Positions 1-6,890 of a stretch of 8,938 bases of DNA are shown here, piece by piece. The notes under the pieces are model-generated. The model was not told where the DNA came from and searched no databases. It worked only from the letters and a program-made list of their open reading frames with translations. The DNA is from Bacteroidota bacterium. GTDB taxonomy: Bacteria > Bacteroidota > Bacteroidia > Chitinophagales > LD1. The stretch spans positions 1 through 8,938 of the forward strand of contig JAFDYM010000261.1 in assembly GCA_018267435.1 (NCBI GenBank). Direction: 5' to 3'. The first letter of the stretch is position 1. Every line of letters starts with the position of its first letter. A program made the translations under genes and the position numbers.

Positions 1-149
1 TCCATCCAGCGATACGGGTCATGTATTGCTTCTCCAAAAAAGGTGTCGCATACATTCGATTTCGGACAGATATAGTCTTTAGTGCTTTGGGCAATACATG
101 TGCTTGATATTGCCATTAATGCAATGGCAATAAATCTCCATATTTTCAT
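1..149 (-). CDS. Prolyl oligopeptidase (family S9A), N-terminal fragment, secreted
   Basis: This is a partial gene reading leftwards off the window; only the first 49 codons are present. The ATG is at 149-147. Residues 1-21 form a signal peptide (basic start MKIWR, hydrophobic core, then STCIAQ), with likely cleavage before Gln21, so the product should be exported. The mature start carries CPKSNVCDTFFGE followed by HDPYRWM. This matches the conserved N-terminal entry of S9A prolyl oligopeptidases, typically 'VVDDYFGxxVxDPYRWLED'. The family hydrolyses short peptides after proline with a C-terminal alpha/beta-hydrolase domain, which lies outside the window. The start is 45 bp after the recN stop on the same strand, so it may be read from the recN transcript. 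The N-terminal motif is convincing, but completeness and the catalytic residues cannot be judged. Confidence 0.72.
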   Translation of the reverse strand, partial: MKIWRFIAIALMAISSTCIAQSTKDYICPKSNVCDTFFGEAIHDPYRWM

Positions 150-194
150 GCCACAATAATAAAATATGTTTCAATGCTAAACAAAGAAACAGGC

Positions 195-1904
195 TTAGCC
201 CGCTATCATTTCCCTGGCGTTGGCAAGGGCGGCATCGCTTAGCTTATCGCCGCTTAGCATTTTGGCTAGTTCTATTACGCGGTCTTCGCCTTTCAGTTCC
301 TTAATACGGGTATTGGTGCGGTTGCCGTTTGTTTCTTTATATATGTACAAATGTTTATCGGCAGTGCGCGCTATTTGTGGTAGGTGCGTTATGCTTATCA
401 ACTGGTGGTTGCGGCTTAGCTGCTTCATTATCTCACCTACTTTTAATGATACTTCACCAGATATGCCGCTGTCTATCTCATCGAATATCATGGTAGGCAA
501 GGCGCCTGCATCTGCCAGTAGTGATTTTATGCTCAACATCAAGCGCGAAAGCTCACCGCCGCTAGCTACATCTTTTATCTCGCTCGGTGCAAAGCCCTTG
601 TTGGCACTGAAAAGAAACTTAATATCAGTAAAGCCGTTCTCGTTCAACAGGTGCGGCTCTAGCTTCTTTATATCTACCCTAAACGTAGCGTTAGGCATGC
701 CCACTTTGGTAAGCAGCACTACTACGTTGTTCTGAAACTCGCGCAATACTTTTTCGCGCGCGCTGTGCAGTTGCTCGGCAAGTTTCAATAGGGCCTTCAG
801 CTGCGCATCTATGCTTGCCTTCAGTGCTTCTATTTCCGCACTGCTGTTATCTACCCCTTGTACCTTCGCATCAAGGTCGGCCTGTATGCCAAGCAGTTCT
901 TCTATGGTATTTACGTTGTGCTTCTTTTGCAACTTGTAAATAGTATTCAAGCGGGCATTTACCTCTTCTAATCTTTCAGGGTCAAGCGCTGTTCCTTCTT
1001 GTATATTGTCGAACTCGCCGCTTATGTCTTTCAGTTCCTCGTAGGCGCTATGCAGCCTGTCCGTTAATGCCGCTATTTCAGTGTTGTAGTTCTTTACGCC
1101 TTTTAGCATACCCTGCACCTCTGCCAGTTGGGCAAGGGTGGCAGCTTCGCTATTATCTAGCAAATTGATAACGCCTTGCAGCACGCGCTTTATTTCCTCT
1201 ACATTGCTTAGGGTGCTTTGCTCGGTTTCTAGTTGCACTTGCTCTTCGGCTACCAACTTAGCATCGGTTAGCTCGCTTAGTTGAAACTGGTAGTAATCCA
1301 GTTCAGCACTTACCGCGCGGTTTTGTTCTGTCAATTCGTTCAGGCGTTTTATATCCTTGCGGTACACGCCCAGCTTCACTCTATAATCAGATAGCAGTGT
1401 ATTGTTCTTCGCCAATATATCTATAACCGATAGCTGAAAACCCGAGCGCGTTAGCTCCAAGGTTTCGTGCTGGTTGTGCAGGTTTACCAGTTGCTCGCCC
1501 AGCTGTTTCAGCACGCTAAGGGTAACGGGCGTATCGTTAATAAAAGCGCGGCTTTTGCCCGCTTGGTTTATTTCGCGGCGCACTATGGTATGTGCTTCAA
1601 AATCAAGTTCGTTCTCCGCAAAAAAAGCCTTTAGGTCATAGCCCTTTATATCGAAGTCTGCCTCTACCACGCACTTCTCCTCCGTATCATACAGCGCCTT
1701 GGTATCGGCGCGTTCGCCCAGTATAAGGCCCAGCGCACCTAGTAAAATAGATTTGCCCGCACCGGTTTCGCCGGTTATTATATTCATGCCGCGACTTAGC
1801 TCTATTTCAAGCCTGTCTATTATCGCGTAGTTCTTAATTGTAAGCTTATGTAACACGCTGCTAAAATAAAACAATAGGCCGCCAAACTGCTTGGCTGCTG
1901 CCAT
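195..1904 (-). CDS. recN: DNA repair protein RecN (SMC-like ATPase)
   Basis: RecN is a cytoplasmic SMC-like ATPase that acts early in double-strand break repair. Numbering from the upstream ATG, the order is: Walker A GETGAGKS (45-52) in the context LTIKNYAIIDRLEIE; the LHNQHE motif (142-147); two helical, heptad-rich arms (about 160-270 and 310-400) forming the antiparallel coiled coil; the ABC signature SGGELSR (448-454); Walker B TMIFDEID (471-478, Glu476 catalytic); and the switch histidine in ITHLPQIA (His507). All ATPase motifs are present. The length of 569 aa slightly exceeds the usual 550-555. Family members normally begin 2-4 residues before 'LxIKNYAxI', so the GTG at 1856-1854 (giving MLHKLTIKNY, 553 aa) is the more likely start; the interval to the ATG at 1904 looks like leader. 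From memory, Bacteroidota usually carry recN directly after porD; here the two are about 5 kb apart. Confidence 0.95.
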   Translation of the reverse strand: MAAAKQFGGLLFYFSSVLHKLTIKNYAIIDRLEIELSRGMNIITGETGAGKSILLGALGLILGERADTKALYDTEEKCVVEADFDIKGYDLKAFFAENELDFEAHTIVRREINQAGKSRAFINDTPVTLSVLKQLGEQLVNLHNQHETLELTRSGFQLSVIDILAKNNTLLSDYRVKLGVYRKDIKRLNELTEQNRAVSAELDYYQFQLSELTDAKLVAEEQVQLETEQSTLSNVEEIKRVLQGVINLLDNSEAATLAQLAEVQGMLKGVKNYNTEIAALTDRLHSAYEELKDISGEFDNIQEGTALDPERLEEVNARLNTIYKLQKKHNVNTIEELLGIQADLDAKVQGVDNSSAEIEALKASIDAQLKALLKLAEQLHSAREKVLREFQNNVVVLLTKVGMPNATFRVDIKKLEPHLLNENGFTDIKFLFSANKGFAPSEIKDVASGGELSRLMLSIKSLLADAGALPTMIFDEIDSGISGEVSLKVGEIMKQLSRNHQLISITHLPQIARTADKHLYIYKETNGNRTNTRIKELKGEDRVIELAKMLSGDKLSDAALANAREMIAG

Positions 1905-1919
1905 AAAAGTTATGCGCCA

Positions 1920-1969
1920 TTTGCATTTTTTTGGTGTTCAAAAAAATAGTTTGAAAAATAAGATGCAAA
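1920..1969. promoter_or_regulatory. Nested dyad in the recN / SGNH divergent intergenic region
   Basis: The 144-bp gap between the divergent recN and the SGNH operon contains two nested inverted repeats. The outer pair is TTTGCAT at 1920-1926 and ATGCAAA at 1963-1969. The inner pair is TTCAAA at 1937-1942 and TTTGAA at 1950-1955, with mostly T or A between them. The symmetry is seen directly. It could be an operator shared by the two divergent promoters or an AT-rich hairpin. No clean Bacteroidota promoter (TTTG with TAnnTTTG) could be placed, so the role is open. Confidence 0.3.
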
Positions 1970-2048
1970 GTGTGCAATAAGCCAAAAATGTAATGCGTTA
2001 TTTTATCGCTCCGTCAATTATTCCTTATACATTCGCGCCTTATTTTTT

Positions 2049-3383
2049 ATGCAGCAGCAACAGAACTATTTAAGGTATACCATGCTTGGTACAGGCATGA
2101 CTATTGCTGCCTTGCTGCTGCTATATGCCATACCCGAGTTCGACCTGGGCAGCTTTCACTTTAGGCGTATCAATCTGCTTACCGATATAATAAAAAAGGA
2201 GCCGAAACCTAACCTGACTAGCCTAGATACTACCCCAAAAATTCAACCTGTATATACGGATACCTGCAAGCAGGGCTTGGTGTGTGTGGAAGACTACACT
2301 GCCGACACCAGCGGGCTTGATATTTTTTTAGCTGCGCTTGATAAGTCGAACACCGAACTGGTGCGCATAGCTTACTTTGCCGATTCATATGTAGAGGGTG
2401 ATATAATGTTGGACCCTTTGCGCGATACCATGCAGGCGGTTTTCGGTGGCAATGGTGTGGGCTACGTGCCGCTTACCAGCGAGGTGGCGGCCTTTAGGCA
2501 AACCATAGGGCATACGTACCAAGGTTGGCAAACCTATAGCATAGTAGGGCAGAAGAGCAGCGCACACCCGCTAGGGCCTGCGGGTTTTACCTTTGTGCCG
2601 ACCGAGGGTAGTCTTACTGCCTACAAGCCTAGCCGCAAGCGTAGGCTAAACTACCTGCCAAGCGCCAAGCTTTTCTATGGCAATACCGAAGGTGCAGATG
2701 TAGTAATGAACGGTGCCGACACGCTGCACCTAGGCGCACACTATAACATAGCACAGCTTAGTTTAGGTGAGAGTACGCAGTCGCTTACCTTGGCTACCGA
2801 TAGCCTTTCTCACGCCGATTTTTACGGTGTAAGCTTTGAAAGTAAAACGGGTATATGCGTAGATAACCTTTCTATGCGCGGCAACTCGGGCGTGGGGCTT
2901 GGTGCAGTAAGCGAGCGCATGTACCGCAACTTCGATTCGATACATCCATATAAACTAGTAGTACTTGCTTATGGTTTGAACGTGGCTAGCGATAAAGCGG
3001 AAAATTACGATTGGTACATACGCAGTATGAATAAGGTGATACCGATGATAAAGCGCGCCTTCCCAAATAGCTCTATATTGCTGGTGGGCTGCAGCGATAG
3101 AGGCGCTAAGGTAGAAACTGACTTTAAAACCATGCCGGGCTTGAAGGAGTTTATAGATGTGCAGCGCAAGCTAGCCGCCGATAACCAAGTGTGTTTCTGG
3201 AATATGTTCGAGGCGATGGGCGGCGATAGCACCATGGTGGAATGGGCGAGCACCACGCCGCCATTGGCCAATAAAGATTACACGCACCTTACTTTTTATG
3301 GTGGTAGAAAGGTGGCAGATTTATTAATGGGTACCTTGCTGTACGAACGCGAAAAGTACCTGCGTAGAAAGAAGAAAGCATAA
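2049..3383 (+). CDS. Membrane-anchored SGNH-fold protein of an O-acetylation operon
   Basis: The 444-aa protein has a short N-terminus, one hydrophobic segment (about 11-28, an uncleaved anchor) and a long extracytoplasmic domain. SGNH/GDSL hydrolase blocks can be placed: block I YFADSYVEGD (Ser113 nucleophile; ADS replaces the usual GDS), block II MRGNSG (Gly278), block III YGLN (Asn311) and block V DYTH (Asp410, His413). A full Ser-Asp-His set is therefore present although the surroundings are divergent. After block I, FGGNGVGYVP resembles the 'FGNxGxGxxxP' stretch of PatB/Ape1-type glycan O-acetyl enzymes. The stop and the next ATG overlap by one base (TAATG), so translation is probably coupled. 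With the MBOAT gene two positions downstream, it probably transfers acetyl groups to, or removes them from, a surface glycan. Transferase versus esterase, and the substrate, cannot be told from sequence. Confidence 0.75.
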   Translation: MQQQQNYLRYTMLGTGMTIAALLLLYAIPEFDLGSFHFRRINLLTDIIKKEPKPNLTSLDTTPKIQPVYTDTCKQGLVCVEDYTADTSGLDIFLAALDKSNTELVRIAYFADSYVEGDIMLDPLRDTMQAVFGGNGVGYVPLTSEVAAFRQTIGHTYQGWQTYSIVGQKSSAHPLGPAGFTFVPTEGSLTAYKPSRKRRLNYLPSAKLFYGNTEGADVVMNGADTLHLGAHYNIAQLSLGESTQSLTLATDSLSHADFYGVSFESKTGICVDNLSMRGNSGVGLGAVSERMYRNFDSIHPYKLVVLAYGLNVASDKAENYDWYIRSMNKVIPMIKRAFPNSSILLVGCSDRGAKVETDFKTMPGLKEFIDVQRKLAADNQVCFWNMFEAMGGDSTMVEWASTTPPLANKDYTHLTFYGGRKVADLLMGTLLYEREKYLRRKKKA

Positions 3384-4651
3384 TGACGAAACTACAGTAC
3401 ATAAACACACAAAGGCTGGTCCTGCTATGCACGGCGCTGCTTTGGGCTTGTGCCTGTAGCGCGCAAACCTTGGGCTTGGTTACATTCAAGTCGGAAACAT
3501 ATCCGTTCATCCATCCCGAGCGGAACGAGATAGTGAATGCCGATGCGCTGAATAGCTTCTTCGACAAGCTATATGTATTGAAGACGCAGCAGAACGATAA
3601 GCTAAACATATTGCAGATAGGCGACTCGCACATACAGGCGGACTTTATAAGCGGACAAGCGCGCAGCAACTTTCAGCGCGAGTTTGGCAATGGTGGCAGG
3701 GGCTTGATAGTACCCTTGCGCGTAGCCCGCACCAATGAGCCGTTCAACTATAAAACTAGTAGTAACACCACTTGGCGCTCAAAGCGATGCGTGTTTGTAA
3801 ACGACTCGCTGCCTATAGGCATGGGCGGCGTTACCATTACCACTGCTGCCGATACTGCCATCATCAACGTTACTACCTTCAACTATCCGCCGCTTAACTA
3901 CAGCAGTACAAAAGTTACGCTGTTCTACGAGAAGGACCCAACGGCCTATGACTATAGAATACTAGATACTGCTGGCAATACCTTGGGTACATTATCTACA
4001 GCTACTATGTCAAGCTATGCCGATGTATCGGCTACGCGCTTGGCTAACCCTGCTAGTACATTTAAGTTGGTGGTAGAAAAGACAAACGAAGTTCAGAACA
4101 ATGCTACCATCTATGGCATCAACTTAGAAAATGATAGCAACGGTGTTATCTATCACTCTGTAGGGGTGAATGGTGCAGAGGCATTTCAATATGCACGTGC
4201 GGTACACTTTGCCGAGCAAACACCCGCGTTAAACCCACAGCTTATCATTATATCGCTTGGTACTAACGAGGCGCAGCGCCGCCCTATAGATAAGGAGTTG
4301 AATAAAACGCGCTTAGATTCATTGGTGAAGCAATTGCAGTTCTACAACCCTGCTACACCAATATTGCTTACCACACCGCCCGACTCTTACATCAGCCGCA
4401 AGTATTACAACATGGGTGTGGCTACCATGCATGAGTCGATAGTGGAATATGCCAAGGATAACAACTTGGCCGTGTGGGATTTGTTCTCGCTGGCGGGTGG
4501 CTACAAAAGCTGTTACCAATGGAAGAAGTATGGCCTGCTGCGCAGCGATGGGGTACACTTTAACCGTAAGGGCTACGAACTGCAAGGCAACCTAATGTAC
4601 GAGGCGCTTATTAAAGCATATAACGAATATGTTTCAGCTGGATTTAGATAA
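3383..4651 (+). CDS. Secreted SGNH/GDSL hydrolase, PatB/Ape1-like
   Basis: The 422-aa product begins with a signal peptide (about 1-27, core RLVLLCTALLWACACSAQ; signal peptidase I cleavage before Gln28 is likely). All SGNH blocks are clear: block I ILQIGDSHIQADF (Ser82), block II GVNGAEA (Gly264), block III SLGTNEAQ (Asn295) and block V SDGVHFNRKGYE (Asp389, His392). GDSH followed by FGNGGRGLIVP, and the GTNEA block, are features I associate with PatB O-acetyltransferases and Ape1 O-acetylesterases of peptidoglycan. Residues 115-250, between blocks I and II, are rich in Thr, Ser and beta-strand-like stretches and may form a carbohydrate-binding insert. The gene overlaps its upstream neighbour by 1 base and the MBOAT gene by 23 bases, placing it in one operon. 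It is likely an extracytoplasmic O-acyltransferase or esterase working with the MBOAT protein; direction and substrate are inferred only. Confidence 0.85.
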   Translation: MTKLQYINTQRLVLLCTALLWACACSAQTLGLVTFKSETYPFIHPERNEIVNADALNSFFDKLYVLKTQQNDKLNILQIGDSHIQADFISGQARSNFQREFGNGGRGLIVPLRVARTNEPFNYKTSSNTTWRSKRCVFVNDSLPIGMGGVTITTAADTAIINVTTFNYPPLNYSSTKVTLFYEKDPTAYDYRILDTAGNTLGTLSTATMSSYADVSATRLANPASTFKLVVEKTNEVQNNATIYGINLENDSNGVIYHSVGVNGAEAFQYARAVHFAEQTPALNPQLIIISLGTNEAQRRPIDKELNKTRLDSLVKQLQFYNPATPILLTTPPDSYISRKYYNMGVATMHESIVEYAKDNNLAVWDLFSLAGGYKSCYQWKKYGLLRSDGVHFNRKGYELQGNLMYEALIKAYNEYVSAGFR

Positions 4652-6098
4652 ACTATTATCGCTGCTTACTTACAACCCTAAGGAGCCACTGATATTCAGT
4701 ACGGGGCTGTTCCTATTCATGTTCATGTGCTTCATCACCGTGTTCTACATGGTGCATAAAAAGCATGACTTGAAACTGGTATACGTTACCCTGTTCTCAT
4801 ATTACTTCTACTACAAAAGCAGCGGTATATACTTCCTGCTGTTGTTGGGTTCTACAGTTATTGATTATAATCTTGCTACGGCTATATATAAGTCGCAGCG
4901 GCCTGCGGTGCGCAAGGGCTTGCTCATATTTAGTTTGGTGTTGAATTTAGGTTTACTCGGCTACTTTAAGTACACCAATTTCTTCTACAGCATATTCTGC
5001 GATATAGCCAACCGCCACTTCGATCCGTTCCATATCTTCTTACCTGTTGGTGTATCGTTCTTCACCTTTCAATCGTTGAGTTACACCATCGATATTTACC
5101 GTAAGGAAATAAAGCCTGTTGATAGGATATTGGATTATGCCTTCTTCGTATCCTTCTTTCCGCAGCTTGTAGCAGGGCCTATTGTAAGAGCTAAGGATTT
5201 TATTCCGCAGATAAGCCTGCCTACAATAGTTACACGCGCTATGTTCGGCGAGGGCGTGTTTCTGATAGCTTCGGGCTTGTTCAAGAAGGCTGTCATTTCC
5301 GACTATATCAGTATCAACTTTGTTGACCGTATATTTGATAACCCAACACTGTACACGGGGCTAGAAAACCTCTTCGGCGTATATGGCTATGCCTTACAGA
5401 TATACTGCGACTTTAGCGGCTACAGCGATATGGCCATAGGTATAGCCTTGCTGTTTGGCTATAGGTTGTGCCTCAATTTCGATTCGCCGTACCAGAGCAG
5501 CAGCATAACCGAGTTTTGGCGCAGGTGGCACATCTCGCTTTCTACTTGGCTAAGGGACTACCTGTACATATCATTAGGTGGAAATAGGAACGGTAAACTA
5601 AATACTTACATCAACCAGTTTATTACCATGTTGCTGGGTGGCTTATGGCATGGTGCATCGCCTATGTTTATACTGTGGGGTGCCTTGCACGGTGTGGCTT
5701 TAGGTATAGATAAGTACATCAAGAGCATCATCCGCATACCCGATACAAAGCGTATCAAGTTCCTAGGCGTGCTGTTTACTTTCCACTTTGTATGCTTCTG
5801 TTGGATATTCTTCCGCGCAAGCAGCATGCAAGTAGCGGGCGGCGTTATATCTCAGATAGCACTGCACTTCACGCCATCTATATTCATGGAATTTGTAACG
5901 GGCTACAGCAATGTGCTTTTGATAATGTTGCTAGGCTACATCCTTCACTTTGTGCCTAAGCCTACCGAGTGGAAAGTGCGCGAATGGGTAACCGATATGC
6001 CACTACCTGCCAAGGTAGCCATGTTGGTAGCTGTTATTGTTATCGTCATCCAATTTAAGAGCAGCGAAATACAGCCTTTTATATACTTCCAGTTTTAG
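4629..6098 (+). CDS. MBOAT family membrane O-acyltransferase (AlgI/PatA-like)
   Basis: This 489-aa polytopic membrane protein has about ten or more hydrophobic segments. MBOAT hallmarks are present in order: YFKYTNFF (112-119), FLPVGVSFFTFQSLSY (137-152), GPIVRAKDFIPQ (183-194), YCDFSGYSDMAIG (259-271), FWRRWHISLSTWLRDY (296-311), and LLGGLWHGASPMF (335-347) containing the conserved catalytic-type His341; a second His354 lies in GALHG. AlgI, PatA and DltB relatives pass acyl groups from a cytoplasmic donor across the membrane to a partner that modifies a surface polymer; the two SGNH proteins encoded just upstream are the natural partners. The N-terminal stretch TYNPKEPLIFSTGLF resembles other Bacteroidota members, which supports this start despite a 23-bp overlap with the preceding gene. 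Length is normal for the family. The acceptor (peptidoglycan, capsule or other glycan) is unknown. Confidence 0.93.
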   Translation: MFQLDLDKLLSLLTYNPKEPLIFSTGLFLFMFMCFITVFYMVHKKHDLKLVYVTLFSYYFYYKSSGIYFLLLLGSTVIDYNLATAIYKSQRPAVRKGLLIFSLVLNLGLLGYFKYTNFFYSIFCDIANRHFDPFHIFLPVGVSFFTFQSLSYTIDIYRKEIKPVDRILDYAFFVSFFPQLVAGPIVRAKDFIPQISLPTIVTRAMFGEGVFLIASGLFKKAVISDYISINFVDRIFDNPTLYTGLENLFGVYGYALQIYCDFSGYSDMAIGIALLFGYRLCLNFDSPYQSSSITEFWRRWHISLSTWLRDYLYISLGGNRNGKLNTYINQFITMLLGGLWHGASPMFILWGALHGVALGIDKYIKSIIRIPDTKRIKFLGVLFTFHFVCFCWIFFRASSMQVAGGVISQIALHFTPSIFMEFVTGYSNVLLIMLLGYILHFVPKPTEWKVREWVTDMPLPAKVAMLVAVIVIVIQFKSSEIQPFIYFQF

Positions 6099-6116
6099 TA
6101 AGTAGGGTGCGTTGTA

Positions 6117-6138
6117 GAGACGCAATACTTTGCACCTC
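6117..6138. repeat. Degenerate hairpin (GAGACGCAA-type repeat)
   Basis: The left arm GAGACGCAA (6117-6125) and right arm TTGCACCTC (6130-6138) enclose the loop TACT. Seven of nine positions pair; the two mismatches are adjacent. It begins 18 bases after the MBOAT stop. The right arm would be perfect as TTGCGTCTC, so it looks like a decayed copy of the 'GTAGAGACGC' family of dispersed palindromes I recall from bacterial intergenic DNA. No T-run follows, so it is not a standard terminator. Confidence 0.5.
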
Positions 6139-6187
6139 ATAAATTAGCTATCTGGCGACTGTCTTCACTCGGATACTCTCTAGCTTG

Positions 6188-6209
6188 GCCCGTGATTTAG
6201 ATCACGGGC
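6188..6209. repeat. REP-like palindrome, copy A
   Basis: This is a perfect 9-bp stem, GCCCGTGAT (6188-6196) with ATCACGGGC (6201-6209), and a TTAG loop. It matches copy B at 6282-6303 at 17 of 22 positions with the same length and symmetry. It may also end the MBOAT transcript, but there is no following T-run. It is most likely a dispersed intergenic palindrome. Confidence 0.7.
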
Positions 6210-6280
6210 TACGGATAGGTAGCTATTATGAGCGGATGTATAATTAGGTGAACATGAAACCGTAATTCCTTAAAGTAAAT

Positions 6281-6304
6281 AGCCCATGAATTAATTCATG
6301 GGCT
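6281..6304. repeat. REP-like palindrome, copy B (perfect 24-bp palindrome)
   Basis: The arm AGCCCATGAATT at 6281-6292 is followed immediately by its exact reverse complement (6293-6304), so all 24 bases are self-complementary. The core 6282-6303 is related to copy A. A weaker outer pair, TAAAGT (6271-6276) and ACTTTA (6318-6323), flanks it. It ends 66 bases before the GNAT start codon, so a role in that gene's regulation is possible. Confidence 0.7.
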
Positions 6305-6370
6305 TAGAAAATCTCAAACTTTACGAATCTCGTAGGGATTAAACCTATTAGCTTTTATTACCTTAGAGGT

Positions 6371-6871
6371 ATGAATCTTACATTTAGAAAAGCGACGGAA
6401 GAAGATGCAAGTTTGATATACAACTTGGCAGAGAAAATTTGGCGCGAGCATTACTACCCCGATATACTTAGCAATGAGCAAATAGACTATATGTTGCGCA
6501 CTCGCTACTCGCCTGAACTGTTGGCCGAGAAGATGAGGCATGGAGAGCAGTTTTACTTAGGCTACGGCGAAGATAGGGCTATAGCTTATGGTTCGGTTGA
6601 GCCGGTGGACGGCGTATATTTTCTACACAAGTTTTATATAGATGTAGCTAAACAGCGCTCAGGTGTTGGTAGCCGTTTTTTTGAATACCTGCTATTGCAA
6701 ACCGATAGCCGCAAACCAGTAAAACTGCAAGTAAACAGGCAGAATTATAAGGCGATCAACTTCTACTTTAAAAACGGCTTTACTATCGAAAGCGTACAGG
6801 ACTTCGACATAGGCGACGGCTACTATATGAATGACTTTATAATGGCTAGAAAGCCAGAGAAGGCGGAGTAG
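6371..6871 (+). CDS. GNAT family N-acetyltransferase
   Basis: This 166-aa cytoplasmic protein is of normal size for a single GNAT domain. The N-terminus LTFRKATEEDASLIYNLAEKI is the usual beta1-alpha1 opening. The acetyl-CoA pyrophosphate-binding motif A is FYIDVAKQRSGVGSRFFEYL, with the [QR]xxGxG loop as QRSGVG (95-100). Motif B follows as VNRQNYKAINFYFKNGF (121-137), with the typical Asn and the Tyr/Phe near the end. The family transfers acetyl from acetyl-CoA to amines on small molecules or proteins; the substrate cannot be predicted. The gene stands alone on the plus strand after the hairpin region and converges on porD with a 15-bp gap. It is probably not functionally linked to the O-acetylation operon, which uses an unrelated enzyme class. 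Confidence 0.88.
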   Translation: MNLTFRKATEEDASLIYNLAEKIWREHYYPDILSNEQIDYMLRTRYSPELLAEKMRHGEQFYLGYGEDRAIAYGSVEPVDGVYFLHKFYIDVAKQRSGVGSRFFEYLLLQTDSRKPVKLQVNRQNYKAINFYFKNGFTIESVQDFDIGDGYYMNDFIMARKPEKAE

Positions 6872-6877
6872 GAGAGG

Positions 6878-6890
6878 GTAGACGCTCTAC
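6878..6890. terminator. Possible short bidirectional hairpin between GNAT and porD
   Basis: GTAGA (6878-6882) and TCTAC (6886-6890) pair around a CGC loop in the junction of the two convergent genes, overlapping the last codons of porD. The stem is only 5 bp and there is just a TTT after it, so termination activity is uncertain. Confidence 0.25.

Larger units (their letters stand above)
6099..6370. other. Gene-free intergenic region with three hairpins
   Basis: These 272 bases separate the MBOAT stop from the GNAT start. No open frame here looks coding. The stretch holds three inverted repeats in a row, annotated separately, with unremarkable sequence between them. No tRNA-like or riboswitch-like fold was recognised. 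The GNAT promoter should lie in the last 65 bases, but no clear TAnnTTTG element was found. Confidence 0.8.

Noticed and set aside
220..735. 171-codon plus-strand open frame opposite recN
   Set aside because: It is antisense to conserved RecN C-terminal motifs, and its Ser/Leu/Arg-rich composition mirrors the recN codons; it shows no family resemblance.
2028..2035. TACATTCG as a Bacteroidota -7 element for the SGNH operon
   Set aside because: It differs from TAnnTTTG by one base, has no convincing -33 element, and would leave only a few bases of leader before the ATG at 2049.
3428..3466. Lipobox in the second SGNH protein (LWAC or ACAC)
   Set aside because: Trp or Cys at the position before the final small residue does not fit a lipobox; the ending CSAQ is a better signal peptidase I site.
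3289..3669. 126-codon open frame on the minus strand opposite the SGNH genes
   Set aside because: It lies entirely antisense to two well-supported genes across their junction, has Ser/Cys/Phe-rich composition typical of shadow frames, and shows no recognisable domain.
6117..6304. CRISPR-like array from three spaced dyads
   Set aside because: There are only three units of two different families with unequal spacing, and no cas genes nearby.
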